NCBI GenBank assembly: GCA_003454335.1
Contig: DMKK01000189.1
Span: 1,413-6,897 of the forward strand
DNA from: Gammaproteobacteria bacterium
GTDB taxonomy: Bacteria; Pseudomonadota; Gammaproteobacteria; UBA9214
Direction: 5' to 3'
Length of the DNA stretch: 5,485 bases
The translations under genes and the position numbers were made by a program. A model generated the notes under the pieces. The model saw only the letters and a list, made by a program, of their open reading frames with translations, did not search any database and was not told the origin of the DNA. Below, piece after piece: positions 1-5,409 of this stretch (the stretch's first letter is position 1; every line of letters begins with the position of its first letter).

Positions 1-1110
1 ACCTATGTCGACCTGGATGATGGGCGCGATGCCGCCGGCTTTTTCTCCCGCCTGGAATCGCTGCGTGACGCCAGTGTCTCGAGCCAGGACTTCACCGAGG
101 ACGCCTATGCCGGTGTGAGTCAGGCGATCGAGGCGGTCAATTGGGCGGGTCACGATGCCCGCTATATCGTACTGGTGACCGATGCCGGTGCACGCGACGC
201 CGATGACCCGCTTTCCAGTACAGGCCTTGATGCCGAACGCCTGCGGCAAATGGCCCAGGAACAGGGTATCGCCATTTTCGTGCTGCATTTGCTGACGGCG
301 GCCACCATGCCGGATCAGGCAGCGGATGCTGAACAGTATCGCCGGCTGGCGGACTTTCCGGGCATTGGCAGCCTCTACTATGGTGTGCCCACGGGCGATG
401 TCGAGGAATTTGGCAAGGTGCTGGATGCCCTGGCTGGCCAGATTGCCGGGCAGGTACAGAGGGCTTCCACGGACAATGAAGCGCCTGCGCCGCTGGCGGC
501 AACTGACAATGCGCAGCTGACAGAGCTGCAGGCCAGGGTGGAGAAGCTGGGTTATGCGCTGCGCATGCAGTACCTGCAGAAGACCGAGGGCGGCGAGCTG
601 CCCAGTGTGTTCGATGCCTGGTTGCTGGACCGCGACTTCCACGATCCGGCTCGTGCCACCCTTGATGTGCGCGTGCTGCTAAGCCGTGATCAGCTTTCAG
701 ACCTGAGTGACGTGCTCACGCAAGTGCTGGAAGCGGCAGAAGACGGAGTGCTGTCACCACAGAATTTTCTCAGCGAATTGCAGAGCCTCGCGGCAACGGC
801 AACACGTGATCCCGAGCGGCTGGGAGCCACCACGACTACCACGGCGGGTGCGGGCAACAGCCTGGCGGACCTGGGGTTTATGCGTGAGTACATCGAGGAT
901 CTGCCCTATACCGGTGAAGTGATGGGCCTGTCGCTGGATGACTGGCAGAGCTGGTCCACCCGGCAGCAGCTTGCCTTTCTCAATCGCCTTGAGGAGAAGG
1001 TCAGCTATTACCGTGCGCTGCATGACCACACCGACCTTTGGGTCAGTCTGGACGGCGGACCGGTCAACGGTGATTCCGTCTACCCGATTGAGCTGAAGCA
1101 GCTGCCATGA
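1..1110 (+). CDS. ppkA: PpkA-type vWA-domain protein, C-terminal 369 residues (5' end outside window)
   Basis: The frame is open from the first base, so the true start lies upstream. Residues 1 to about 150 are the second half of a von Willebrand A domain: a central beta strand runs into the acidic MIDAS-type motif VTDAGARD (Asp61), followed by a second core strand (IAIFVLHLLT). The DxSxS part of the metal site would be upstream and is not visible. A linker (about 154-172) leads to a mostly helical region, a five-threonine run (277-281), and a distinctive tail with EDLPY (299-303), DDWQSW (313-318) and ALHDHTDLWVSLD (339-351). From memory, this vWA-plus-tail arrangement matches the C-terminal part of PpkA, the Thr kinase that activates T6SS by phosphorylating Fha. 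The adjoining TagT- and TagS-like genes support this. The kinase domain is not in view, so a stand-alone vWA protein of the same family is the alternative. The stop codon lies 22 bases before the likely start of the ATPase gene. Confidence 0.6.
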   Translation, partial: TYVDLDDGRDAAGFFSRLESLRDASVSSQDFTEDAYAGVSQAIEAVNWAGHDARYIVLVTDAGARDADDPLSSTGLDAERLRQMAQEQGIAIFVLHLLTAATMPDQAADAEQYRRLADFPGIGSLYYGVPTGDVEEFGKVLDALAGQIAGQVQRASTDNEAPAPLAATDNAQLTELQARVEKLGYALRMQYLQKTEGGELPSVFDAWLLDRDFHDPARATLDVRVLLSRDQLSDLSDVLTQVLEAAEDGVLSPQNFLSELQSLAATATRDPERLGATTTTTAGAGNSLADLGFMREYIEDLPYTGEVMGLSLDDWQSWSTRQQLAFLNRLEEKVSYYRALHDHTDLWVSLDGGPVNGDSVYPIELKQLP

Positions 1111-1132
1111 TGGCGGCGGGTCTTTGCACGTC

Positions 1133-1894
1133 GTGAGTGCCAGAACCGTGGCGACTGGCTCCGGCCACTATCCCATTTATTTGCTGCATGACGTGGTCAA
1201 GAAGCGTGAGGCCAAGGGGGTGGCTTTTCGACTCAAGGTGCCGAGTCTGCGGATTGACCGGGGCGAGAAGATTGCTCTGATCGGTGAGTCGGGCAGTGGC
1301 AAGTCGACGCTGCTGGATATGCTCGCCTTCGTTCTGCAGCCTTCAGCTGTCGGCGCCTTTCGCTTTCGTCCCGAGGAGGGGGAAGACGCCCTCGATCTGG
1401 ACGCCAGCTGGCAGCGTGGCAATCTCAACATACTGGGCGATATGCGCAAGCGGCATATTGGTTATGTGATGCAGACCGGCGGCCTGCTGCCCTACCTGTC
1501 GGTACACGACAACATCAACCTCTCTCGCAGCGTGCTCGGCCTGCGGCTGGACGGGACGGTCGAGCACCTCGCCGAGATGCTGGGCATTGCCGACCAGCTG
1601 AAGAAACGGCCGGATGCACTGTCCACGGGTGAACGGCAACGAGTGGCCATTGGCCGCGCGCTGGCTCACCGGCCCGCGATTGTGATTGCGGATGAACCCA
1701 CTGCTTCGCTGGATCCGTACGCGGCGCAGAATGTCATGTCGTTGTTTCTCGGGCTGGCGGATGAATTCAACAGCACGGTGATTCTGGCCAGCCATGCCTG
1801 GTACCACATCAAGTCGCTCGGCTTGCGTCGACTGGCCCACAGAACCACGCGCTCCAAGGGCAGCAAACTGACCGAAACCGTGGTGAGTGGCTAG
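1133..1894 (+). CDS. tagT: ABC transporter ATP-binding protein, TagT-like (LolD/MacB type)
   Basis: This is a complete ABC nucleotide-binding subunit of 253 residues, counting from GTG at 1133. In order it shows Walker A GESGSGKS (51-58), Q-loop Gln114 in YVMQTGGLLPYLSV, signature LSTGE (163-167; Thr replaces the usual second-position Gly), Walker B IVIADE (Asp187, Glu188), D-loop SLD (192-194) and H-loop His221. All catalytic residues are present, so it should hydrolyse ATP. The stretch between Walker A and the Q-loop is longer than in LolD and contains an acidic insert. It probably pairs with the FtsX-type permease encoded next, 37 bases downstream. In P. aeruginosa, TagT and TagS form an inner-membrane ABC complex acting upstream of PpkA. 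The start is uncertain: TTG at 1124 and GTG at 1148 are in frame, and none has a good ribosome site. I prefer 1133 because it overlaps the stop of a short reading frame opened by the end of the previous gene. The ABC ATPase call is near certain; the TagT assignment rests mainly on neighbours. Confidence 0.9.
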   Translation: MSARTVATGSGHYPIYLLHDVVKKREAKGVAFRLKVPSLRIDRGEKIALIGESGSGKSTLLDMLAFVLQPSAVGAFRFRPEEGEDALDLDASWQRGNLNILGDMRKRHIGYVMQTGGLLPYLSVHDNINLSRSVLGLRLDGTVEHLAEMLGIADQLKKRPDALSTGERQRVAIGRALAHRPAIVIADEPTASLDPYAAQNVMSLFLGLADEFNSTVILASHAWYHIKSLGLRRLAHRTTRSKGSKLTETVVSG

Positions 1895-1931
1895 TGCTCT
1901 ATCAAGGTAATAATTACGGGTTCAGCGTCTC

Positions 1932-3143
1932 ATGATCAGAAACCTGTTCAAGATCTTGCGCCTGGCAACCCGCGACTACCTGTACGAGTGGCAGATGTCG
2001 TTGTGTTTCGTGCTCGGACTGGCAGCGGTGCTCGGACCCTTGCTGGTACTGTTCGGACTCAAGTTCGGCATTGTGGGTGCCATGATGGATCAGCTGATCG
2101 AGGATCCCGGCAATCACGAGATCCGTCCTGTCGGGAGTGGCCATTACGACCGGGCCTGGCTGGAGAGCGTCCGTGAGCAACCGGAGGTTGCCTTCCTGGT
2201 GCCGCGTACCCGCAGTATTGCGGCGACCATCGAGTTGGCCAGTGAGCACTCATCGCGCATTGTGTCGGTAGAACTGATTGCTTCCGCCAGTGGCGATCCA
2301 CTGCTGGCGTCGGATACACCGTTGCCGGAAGGTCTCACCCGGGTGGTGATATCGAGGAGGACCGCTGACAAGCTGGCGGTCAAACCGGGTGATGTGCTGG
2401 ACGGCAGTCTTGCCCGGCGCTATCGCGGTCAGCAGGAACGGGTACATCTGGATTTGACGGTCGCGGCGGTCGCGCCGGAGCAAGCATTCTCGCGTGACGG
2501 TGCCTTTGTCTCGGTGCAGCTGCTTGAAGCGCTGGAGGATTTCCGTGACGGGCGCGCGGTGCCTGAACTTGACTGGCGCGGGACGCAGGCGGATGCCGAA
2601 CGCAGTTATCCGGGGTTCCGGCTCTACGCACGTTCCATTCATGACGTGGCGGGTCTGCGTGACGCGTTTGCAGATGTTGGCGTTGACGTGCACACCCGCG
2701 TAGCCGAGATTGAACTGGTGCAACGCATGGATCGCAACCTGACTGTCATCTACTGGGTGATTGCCGGGATTGGCCTGGTGGGCGTCTCGCTTTCACTGGG
2801 CGCCAGCCTGTGGGCTAATGTTGACCGCAAACGCAAGCAGCTGTCGGTGCTGCGCCTGGTGGGATACCGCACCAGAGATATCGTCTGGTTTCCCATAGTG
2901 CAGGCGCTGTTCACCGCTATTCTGGGCTGGGCGCTGGCATTGTCCATCTATTTTGCGACGGCCAGGGTGATTAATGTCATGATGGCCGCGCAAGTGGAAG
3001 CGGGGCAGCAAGTCTGCCTGTTATTGGAGGTTCACTATGCTATCGCGCTGGCGCTGACCTGCGGCGCCGCTGTTATTGCAGCGGGCCTGGCGGGTATGCG
3101 TTCGGCACGTATTGAACCCTCCGAGGGCTTGCGCGAACTGTGA
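1932..3143 (+). CDS. tagS: FtsX/MacB-type ABC transporter permease, TagS-like
   Basis: This 403-residue inner-membrane protein has the FtsX/MacB layout. Helix 1 lies at about 23-50, a periplasmic domain at about 52-268, and three helices near the C-terminus at about 271-296, 317-345 and 367-388. The cytoplasmic link between helices 2 and 3 (DRKRKQLSVLRLVGYRTRDI) is the coupling region that such permeases present to the ATPase. The closing ARIEPSEGLREL is the usual C-terminal signature of the fold. Such transporters usually transmit force or extract lipoproteins rather than move small solutes. TagS of P. aeruginosa works with TagT, and with TagQ and TagR outside the membrane, to control PpkA. 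The ATG at 1932 is the first after an in-frame stop at 1911. Its ribosome site is poor, so coupling to the upstream gene is likely. Permease identity is clear. The TagS name depends on the PpkA-like neighbour; a LolC/E- or MacB-like transporter is the alternative. Confidence 0.85.
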   Translation: MIRNLFKILRLATRDYLYEWQMSLCFVLGLAAVLGPLLVLFGLKFGIVGAMMDQLIEDPGNHEIRPVGSGHYDRAWLESVREQPEVAFLVPRTRSIAATIELASEHSSRIVSVELIASASGDPLLASDTPLPEGLTRVVISRRTADKLAVKPGDVLDGSLARRYRGQQERVHLDLTVAAVAPEQAFSRDGAFVSVQLLEALEDFRDGRAVPELDWRGTQADAERSYPGFRLYARSIHDVAGLRDAFADVGVDVHTRVAEIELVQRMDRNLTVIYWVIAGIGLVGVSLSLGASLWANVDRKRKQLSVLRLVGYRTRDIVWFPIVQALFTAILGWALALSIYFATARVINVMMAAQVEAGQQVCLLLEVHYAIALALTCGAAVIAAGLAGMRSARIEPSEGLREL

Positions 3144-3255
3144 CAGCTGCAAGGGTGCGAGCCTTCATGATTTACGTGAAAATGACTGAACGGGGATATA
3201 TCGGGAATGACTTCGTTTTGTCACCAACTATCTTGATCAATACAGAGTGACTTCT

Positions 3256-3867
3256 ATGTATCAACAGCAATCGGCTTTCGATGAATCAATGGCGCTTATA
3301 GACGCTGCAAACAGTGAAGATCCGAACCGGGAGACGGCCGACGGCAAGGACTGGCCGAAAGAGCTCCTTTATTCCCACCGTATGTCCGATATGCTGCAAC
3401 GCTATGCGCCCGAAGCCGATGAGGCGATGCAGTTGGCGATTCGTGCGCAGCATATCCAGCGCTGGAAATCCCGTCGTGACGCCTATCCGATGGATCGTAT
3501 CGGCTATCTGCAATGGCGCAAGGATCTCTATAAAATCCAGGCACAAACCGCGGCCGATTTACTGGCGCAGGCGGGCTACGGTGAAGACACCATCAGCCGG
3601 GTCAAACAGGCAGTAGCCAAGCAGAAGATAAAGGAAAACCCGGACACACAGCTGCTGGAAGACGTGACCGGCCTGGTGTTCATCGAACACTACATGCAGG
3701 CGTTCGCCGACAAACATCCTGAATACGACGAGGAAAAGTGGCTGGATATTATCCGCAAGACCTGGAAGAAAATGTCCGGGCGGGCGCAGCAATTCGCGCT
3801 CTCGGGCAGCATCAGGCTCCCCGAACCCCTGGTCCCCCTTATCCAGCAAGCAGTCGCTGGTGACTGA
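3256..3867 (+). CDS. DUF4202 family protein
   Basis: This 203-residue soluble protein has no signal peptide or membrane segment. I recognise it as DUF4202 from blocks I recall for the family: LIDAANSEDPN (14-24), KELLYSHRM (35-43), RAQHIQRW (63-70), YPMDRIGYLQWRKDL (77-91), and LLEDVTGLVFIEHY (133-146) followed by IIRKTWKKMS (165-174). The length is close to what I recall for the family. No biochemical function is known to me; some database entries carry a glutamyl-tRNA synthetase label that the sequence does not support. It looks all-helical, with conserved His41, His66 and the Glu135-Asp136 pair. I chose ATG 3256 over the in-frame GTG 3247 because AGAGTGA (3244-3250) then serves as the ribosome site at normal spacing, and the protein begins close to the first conserved block. 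A gap of 112 bases after the permease gene and the different theme suggest a separate transcription unit. Confidence 0.85.
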   Translation: MYQQQSAFDESMALIDAANSEDPNRETADGKDWPKELLYSHRMSDMLQRYAPEADEAMQLAIRAQHIQRWKSRRDAYPMDRIGYLQWRKDLYKIQAQTAADLLAQAGYGEDTISRVKQAVAKQKIKENPDTQLLEDVTGLVFIEHYMQAFADKHPEYDEEKWLDIIRKTWKKMSGRAQQFALSGSIRLPEPLVPLIQQAVAGD

Positions 3868-3905
3868 TACGATTCAAGGTGGCGGCTATAAATGCAAAGC
3901 CCCCC

Positions 3906-3921
3906 TGAAGGATGACCTTCA
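3906..3921 (+). terminator. Short hairpin after the DUF4202 gene, possible weak terminator
   Basis: TGAAGG-ATGA-CCTTCA forms a perfect 6-bp stem with a 4-base loop, 38 bases after the DUF4202 stop codon. No T-run follows (ACAAATTGT comes next), so it is not a convincing intrinsic terminator. It could be an RNA-stabilising 3' stem or chance. Confidence 0.25.
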
Positions 3922-3965
3922 ACAAATTGTGCAGATAACCGATAACTGAATGAAGCAACACCAGG

Positions 3966-3979
3966 AGTCCTGTCGGACT
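3966..3979 (+). promoter_or_regulatory. Hairpin in the leader of the zinc-ribbon gene, beside its ribosome site
   Basis: AGTCC-TGTC-GGACT is a 5-bp inverted repeat with a 4-base loop. It ends one base before the AGG (3981-3983) that is the probable ribosome-binding site of the gene starting at 3989. A stem in this position could affect ribosome access. The stem is short, so chance is a real alternative. Confidence 0.3.
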
Positions 3980-3988
3980 TAGGCAATC

Positions 3989-4174
3989 ATGGAAAAATCA
4001 GTTCATATCACCTGTCCAAAGTGCGGCCACATGATAAAGGGCCGCTTATGGCGTTGTCCCGAATGTGGCGGTGCCGGCAGCAGCGACAAACCGGGGAGGG
4101 GCGAAAAGTCCCATCAGAACCCCTGGGCCAGGCTCCTTGCTGTCTTGAGAGCAAGAATAAAGAAGGTGGCATAA
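3989..4174 (+). CDS. Small zinc-ribbon protein (61 residues)
   Basis: This microprotein begins with a compact four-cysteine zinc ribbon: Cys9-Pro-Lys-Cys12 and Cys23-Pro-Glu-Cys26, 10 residues apart, the usual spacing of rubredoxin-like knuckles that bind one zinc ion. A flexible Gly/Ser/Lys linker (27-44) follows. The tail (45-60, from NPWARLLAVLRARIKKVA) alternates hydrophobic and basic residues and could form a basic amphipathic helix that touches membrane or nucleic acid. The start ATG has AGG 5 bases upstream and is well placed in front of the first cysteine pair. I do not recognise the family and assign no function. The paired CxxC motifs at sensible spacing argue that it is a real gene. 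An overlapping longer frame (4021-4284) shows no domain. It lies between the DUF4202 and PqiA-like genes, with gaps of 121 and 159 bases, so operon membership is unclear. Confidence 0.7.
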   Translation: MEKSVHITCPKCGHMIKGRLWRCPECGGAGSSDKPGRGEKSHQNPWARLLAVLRARIKKVA

Positions 4175-4275
4175 CCTCTTCACCGCGCTGGGCCTCTGAA
4201 ATGCAGGGGTCACCCGTAAGGTGGCCAGTACGTCACCTTGCTTCTCCGTCTGGTATTTTTATAAGCAAATGCTCC

Positions 4276-4289
4276 ACTGGCTAAAGCCA
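4276..4289 (+). repeat. Small inverted repeat upstream of the PqiA-like gene
   Basis: CTGGC-TAAA-GCCAG is a perfect 5-bp stem with a 4-base loop, about 100 bases after the zinc-ribbon stop and 44 bases before the PqiA-like start. No T-run follows. It may be a remnant terminator stem or an operator-like palindrome, but it is short enough to be chance. Confidence 0.25.
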
Positions 4290-4333
4290 GCGGGGTATTC
4301 ACATCCGGTCTTCAACCCTTGTTATCATTAAGC

Positions 4334-5134
4334 ATGCGAAATCTTGTTGCTTCCTTGTTGGTCGTGGCCGGTTTGTTCGGCGTGGTATGGTGTGGCTGGC
4401 TGGTGTATCAGGATGCGATGGGCTATGAACAGGCCAGTGCCGCCCTGGCCGAGCGCATGACGCTGGGGCATGGCATTCTGGACCGGCTGGAGCTGTGGGT
4501 GACGGGACACAATGAGCTGATGCCGCTGGAGCAACAGCGCGTGCGATTCGAACAACACGGTCTGGATGCGCTGACTGGATTTCTTGGGTTGTCGCTGCTG
4601 AGTTTGCTGGTCGCACGCTTTGTGGCGCAGGCCGAGGCGATCTTTCTGCTCACGCTGTTGGCAATCTCACTGGTTGCGCTGATCGTGGGGGTGTTTACGC
4701 CGGCGATGATGATACAGGCAACCAGGGAGATTCCGCTGACCGGTGGCGAGATGGTGTTCTATTACAAGGCAAAGGGGATTTTTACCACGATCACCACGCT
4801 CTTGTCGGAGCAGGGTAACTATCTGGTGGGCCTGCCGCTGCTGCTCTTCAGTCTGGTGTTGCCGGTGGTGAAGACGCTGATCATGCTACTGGTCGTGGTG
4901 TGGCGTCACCATCTGTCGATCCGCGCACTGAAGATGATCCAGAAGCTTGGCAAGTGGTCGATGACGGATGTCTTCGTGATTGCCTTTCTGCTCGCCTTCT
5001 TTGCAGGTAACAGCGATGAGTTTCTGAAGGCACAACTGTTGCCGGGGATCTATCTGTTTTTGCTCTATGCACTGCTGTCGATATGGATATCAGGCCGTCT
5101 GATGGGGCGGCTGATCACGCTGGAGCAACGTTGA
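4334..5134 (+). CDS. PqiA-family (paraquat-inducible protein A-like) inner membrane protein
   Basis: This 266-residue integral membrane protein has an N-terminal helix (about 4-24), a polar segment (about 28-78) rich in charged residues, then five hydrophobic segments at about 80-98, 102-124, 163-190, 212-224 and 236-254. The C-terminal part matches the PqiA domain: FTP after the third helix (121-123), LFSLVLPVVKTLIMLL (171-186), and the characteristic LGKWSMTDVFVIAFLL (205-220). PqiA proteins work with MCE proteins such as PqiB in lipid transport between the membranes of Gram-negative cells. Two things are odd. The CxxC motifs of classical PqiA are absent (Cys20, in the first helix, is the only cysteine), and there is one PqiA domain where the E. 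coli protein has two. No MCE gene follows; the next gene is convergent. ATG 4334 places the first helix at the N-terminus; TTG 4319 is an in-frame alternative. Neither has a clear ribosome site. The family call is fairly safe, the exact role unknown. Confidence 0.82.
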   Translation: MRNLVASLLVVAGLFGVVWCGWLVYQDAMGYEQASAALAERMTLGHGILDRLELWVTGHNELMPLEQQRVRFEQHGLDALTGFLGLSLLSLLVARFVAQAEAIFLLTLLAISLVALIVGVFTPAMMIQATREIPLTGGEMVFYYKAKGIFTTITTLLSEQGNYLVGLPLLLFSLVLPVVKTLIMLLVVVWRHHLSIRALKMIQKLGKWSMTDVFVIAFLLAFFAGNSDEFLKAQLLPGIYLFLLYALLSIWISGRLMGRLITLEQR

Positions 5135-5136
5135 TT

Positions 5137-5204
5137 GCCGTATTGGAACAGGACGCGATTAATCTTCGCGATACGGCCGTGTCGTTCCAGGGAGCGATAC
5201 GGCC
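5137..5204 (+). repeat. Interrupted inverted repeat with two alternative pairings, just after the PqiA-like gene
   Basis: GCCGTAT (5137-5143) and the adjoining TGGAAC (5144-5149) are complementary to ATACGGC (5197-5203) and GTTCCA (5184-5189), giving 7 and 6 bp with a 7-base bulge on the right arm. The same left arm can instead pair with ATACGGC at 5171-5177, which stacks directly on a CGCGA/TCGCG stem (5154-5158 with 5166-5170). The two options exclude each other because GCGATACGGCC occurs twice, at 5168-5178 and 5194-5204, 26 bases apart. A T-rich segment (TGTTTCTTTT, 5211-5220) follows shortly after. It begins 3 bases after the stop codon, so it may be a 3' untranslated structure, a terminator-like element or a small dispersed repeat. 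Confidence 0.55.
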
Positions 5205-5269
5205 AGGGTGTGTTTCTTTTCGGTAAGAGTGACTTGCGGATAATGCCGGACTTTCGGTGCTAAATGTCA

Positions 5270-5301
5270 GACGCAGTGTTAATCAGCAGCGTCCCTTTTT
5301 T
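5270..5301 (+). terminator. Weak candidate intrinsic terminator for the PqiA-like gene
   Basis: GACGC (5270-5274) pairs with GCGTC (5289-5293) across a 14-base loop, and after CC comes a run of six T (5296-5301). The order of stem then T-run fits a plus-strand terminator. The stem is only 5 bp and the loop is large, so its strength is doubtful. Confidence 0.4.
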
Positions 5302-5338
5302 GCCTGGCCGGGTGGGCAGAAGTGAGAGCCGGTTAGAA

Positions 5339-5370
5339 AGCGAAGCCGCGCTGGATAACGCGGCTTCGCT
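5339..5370 (-). terminator. Intrinsic terminator for the minus-strand glycine-rich gene
   Basis: AGCGAAGCCGCG (5339-5350) and CGCGGCTTCGCT (5359-5370) form a perfect GC-rich 12-bp stem with an 8-base loop. Read on the minus strand, the stem ends in T and is followed by TTCT, a short T-rich tail. It lies 39 bases downstream of the minus-strand stop codon. On the plus strand no T-run follows, so it should act mainly on the minus-strand transcript. Confidence 0.7.
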
Positions 5371-5409
5371 GCGGGTAGTGGAAACGGGGTTGCCCCCTTT
5401 TCCTGTGGT

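Noticed and set aside
137..502. Long minus-strand frame opposite the vWA gene
   Set aside because: The product is rich in Pro, Arg and His with no domain, as expected from the antisense of GC-rich coding DNA; the plus-strand protein has clear vWA features.
1343..1840. 165-residue minus-strand frame opposite the ATPase gene
   Set aside because: It lies fully across the conserved ABC motifs of the plus strand and has no recognisable domain.
2250..2723. 157-residue minus-strand frame opposite the permease gene
   Set aside because: Antisense shadow of the periplasmic domain; its Arg/His-rich composition resembles no known family.
3171..3246. Possible sigma-70 promoters before the DUF4202 gene (TTTACG with GATATA; TTGTCA with TACAGA)
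   Set aside because: Each pair matches consensus poorly, and the second would start transcription almost at the start codon. A promoter in this gap is likely but cannot be placed.
4218..4239. Inverted repeat AAGGTG / CACCTT in the gap after the zinc-ribbon gene
   Set aside because: A 6-bp stem with a 10-base loop and no T-run is common by chance in a region of this size.
4021..4284. 87-residue plus-strand frame overlapping the zinc-ribbon gene
   Set aside because: It lacks a domain and a good ribosome site, and the overlapping frame has two well-spaced CxxC pairs with a better start.
4297..4328. Possible promoter before the PqiA-like gene (TTCACA and TATCAT)
   Set aside because: The 20-base spacing is too long for a normal sigma-70 promoter, and the start codon follows within a few bases.
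5386..5396. GGGG-TTG-CCCC stem followed by a T-rich stretch on the plus strand
   Set aside because: The stem is only 4 bp, and no plus-strand gene ends nearby; the 12-bp hairpin beside it explains termination better.
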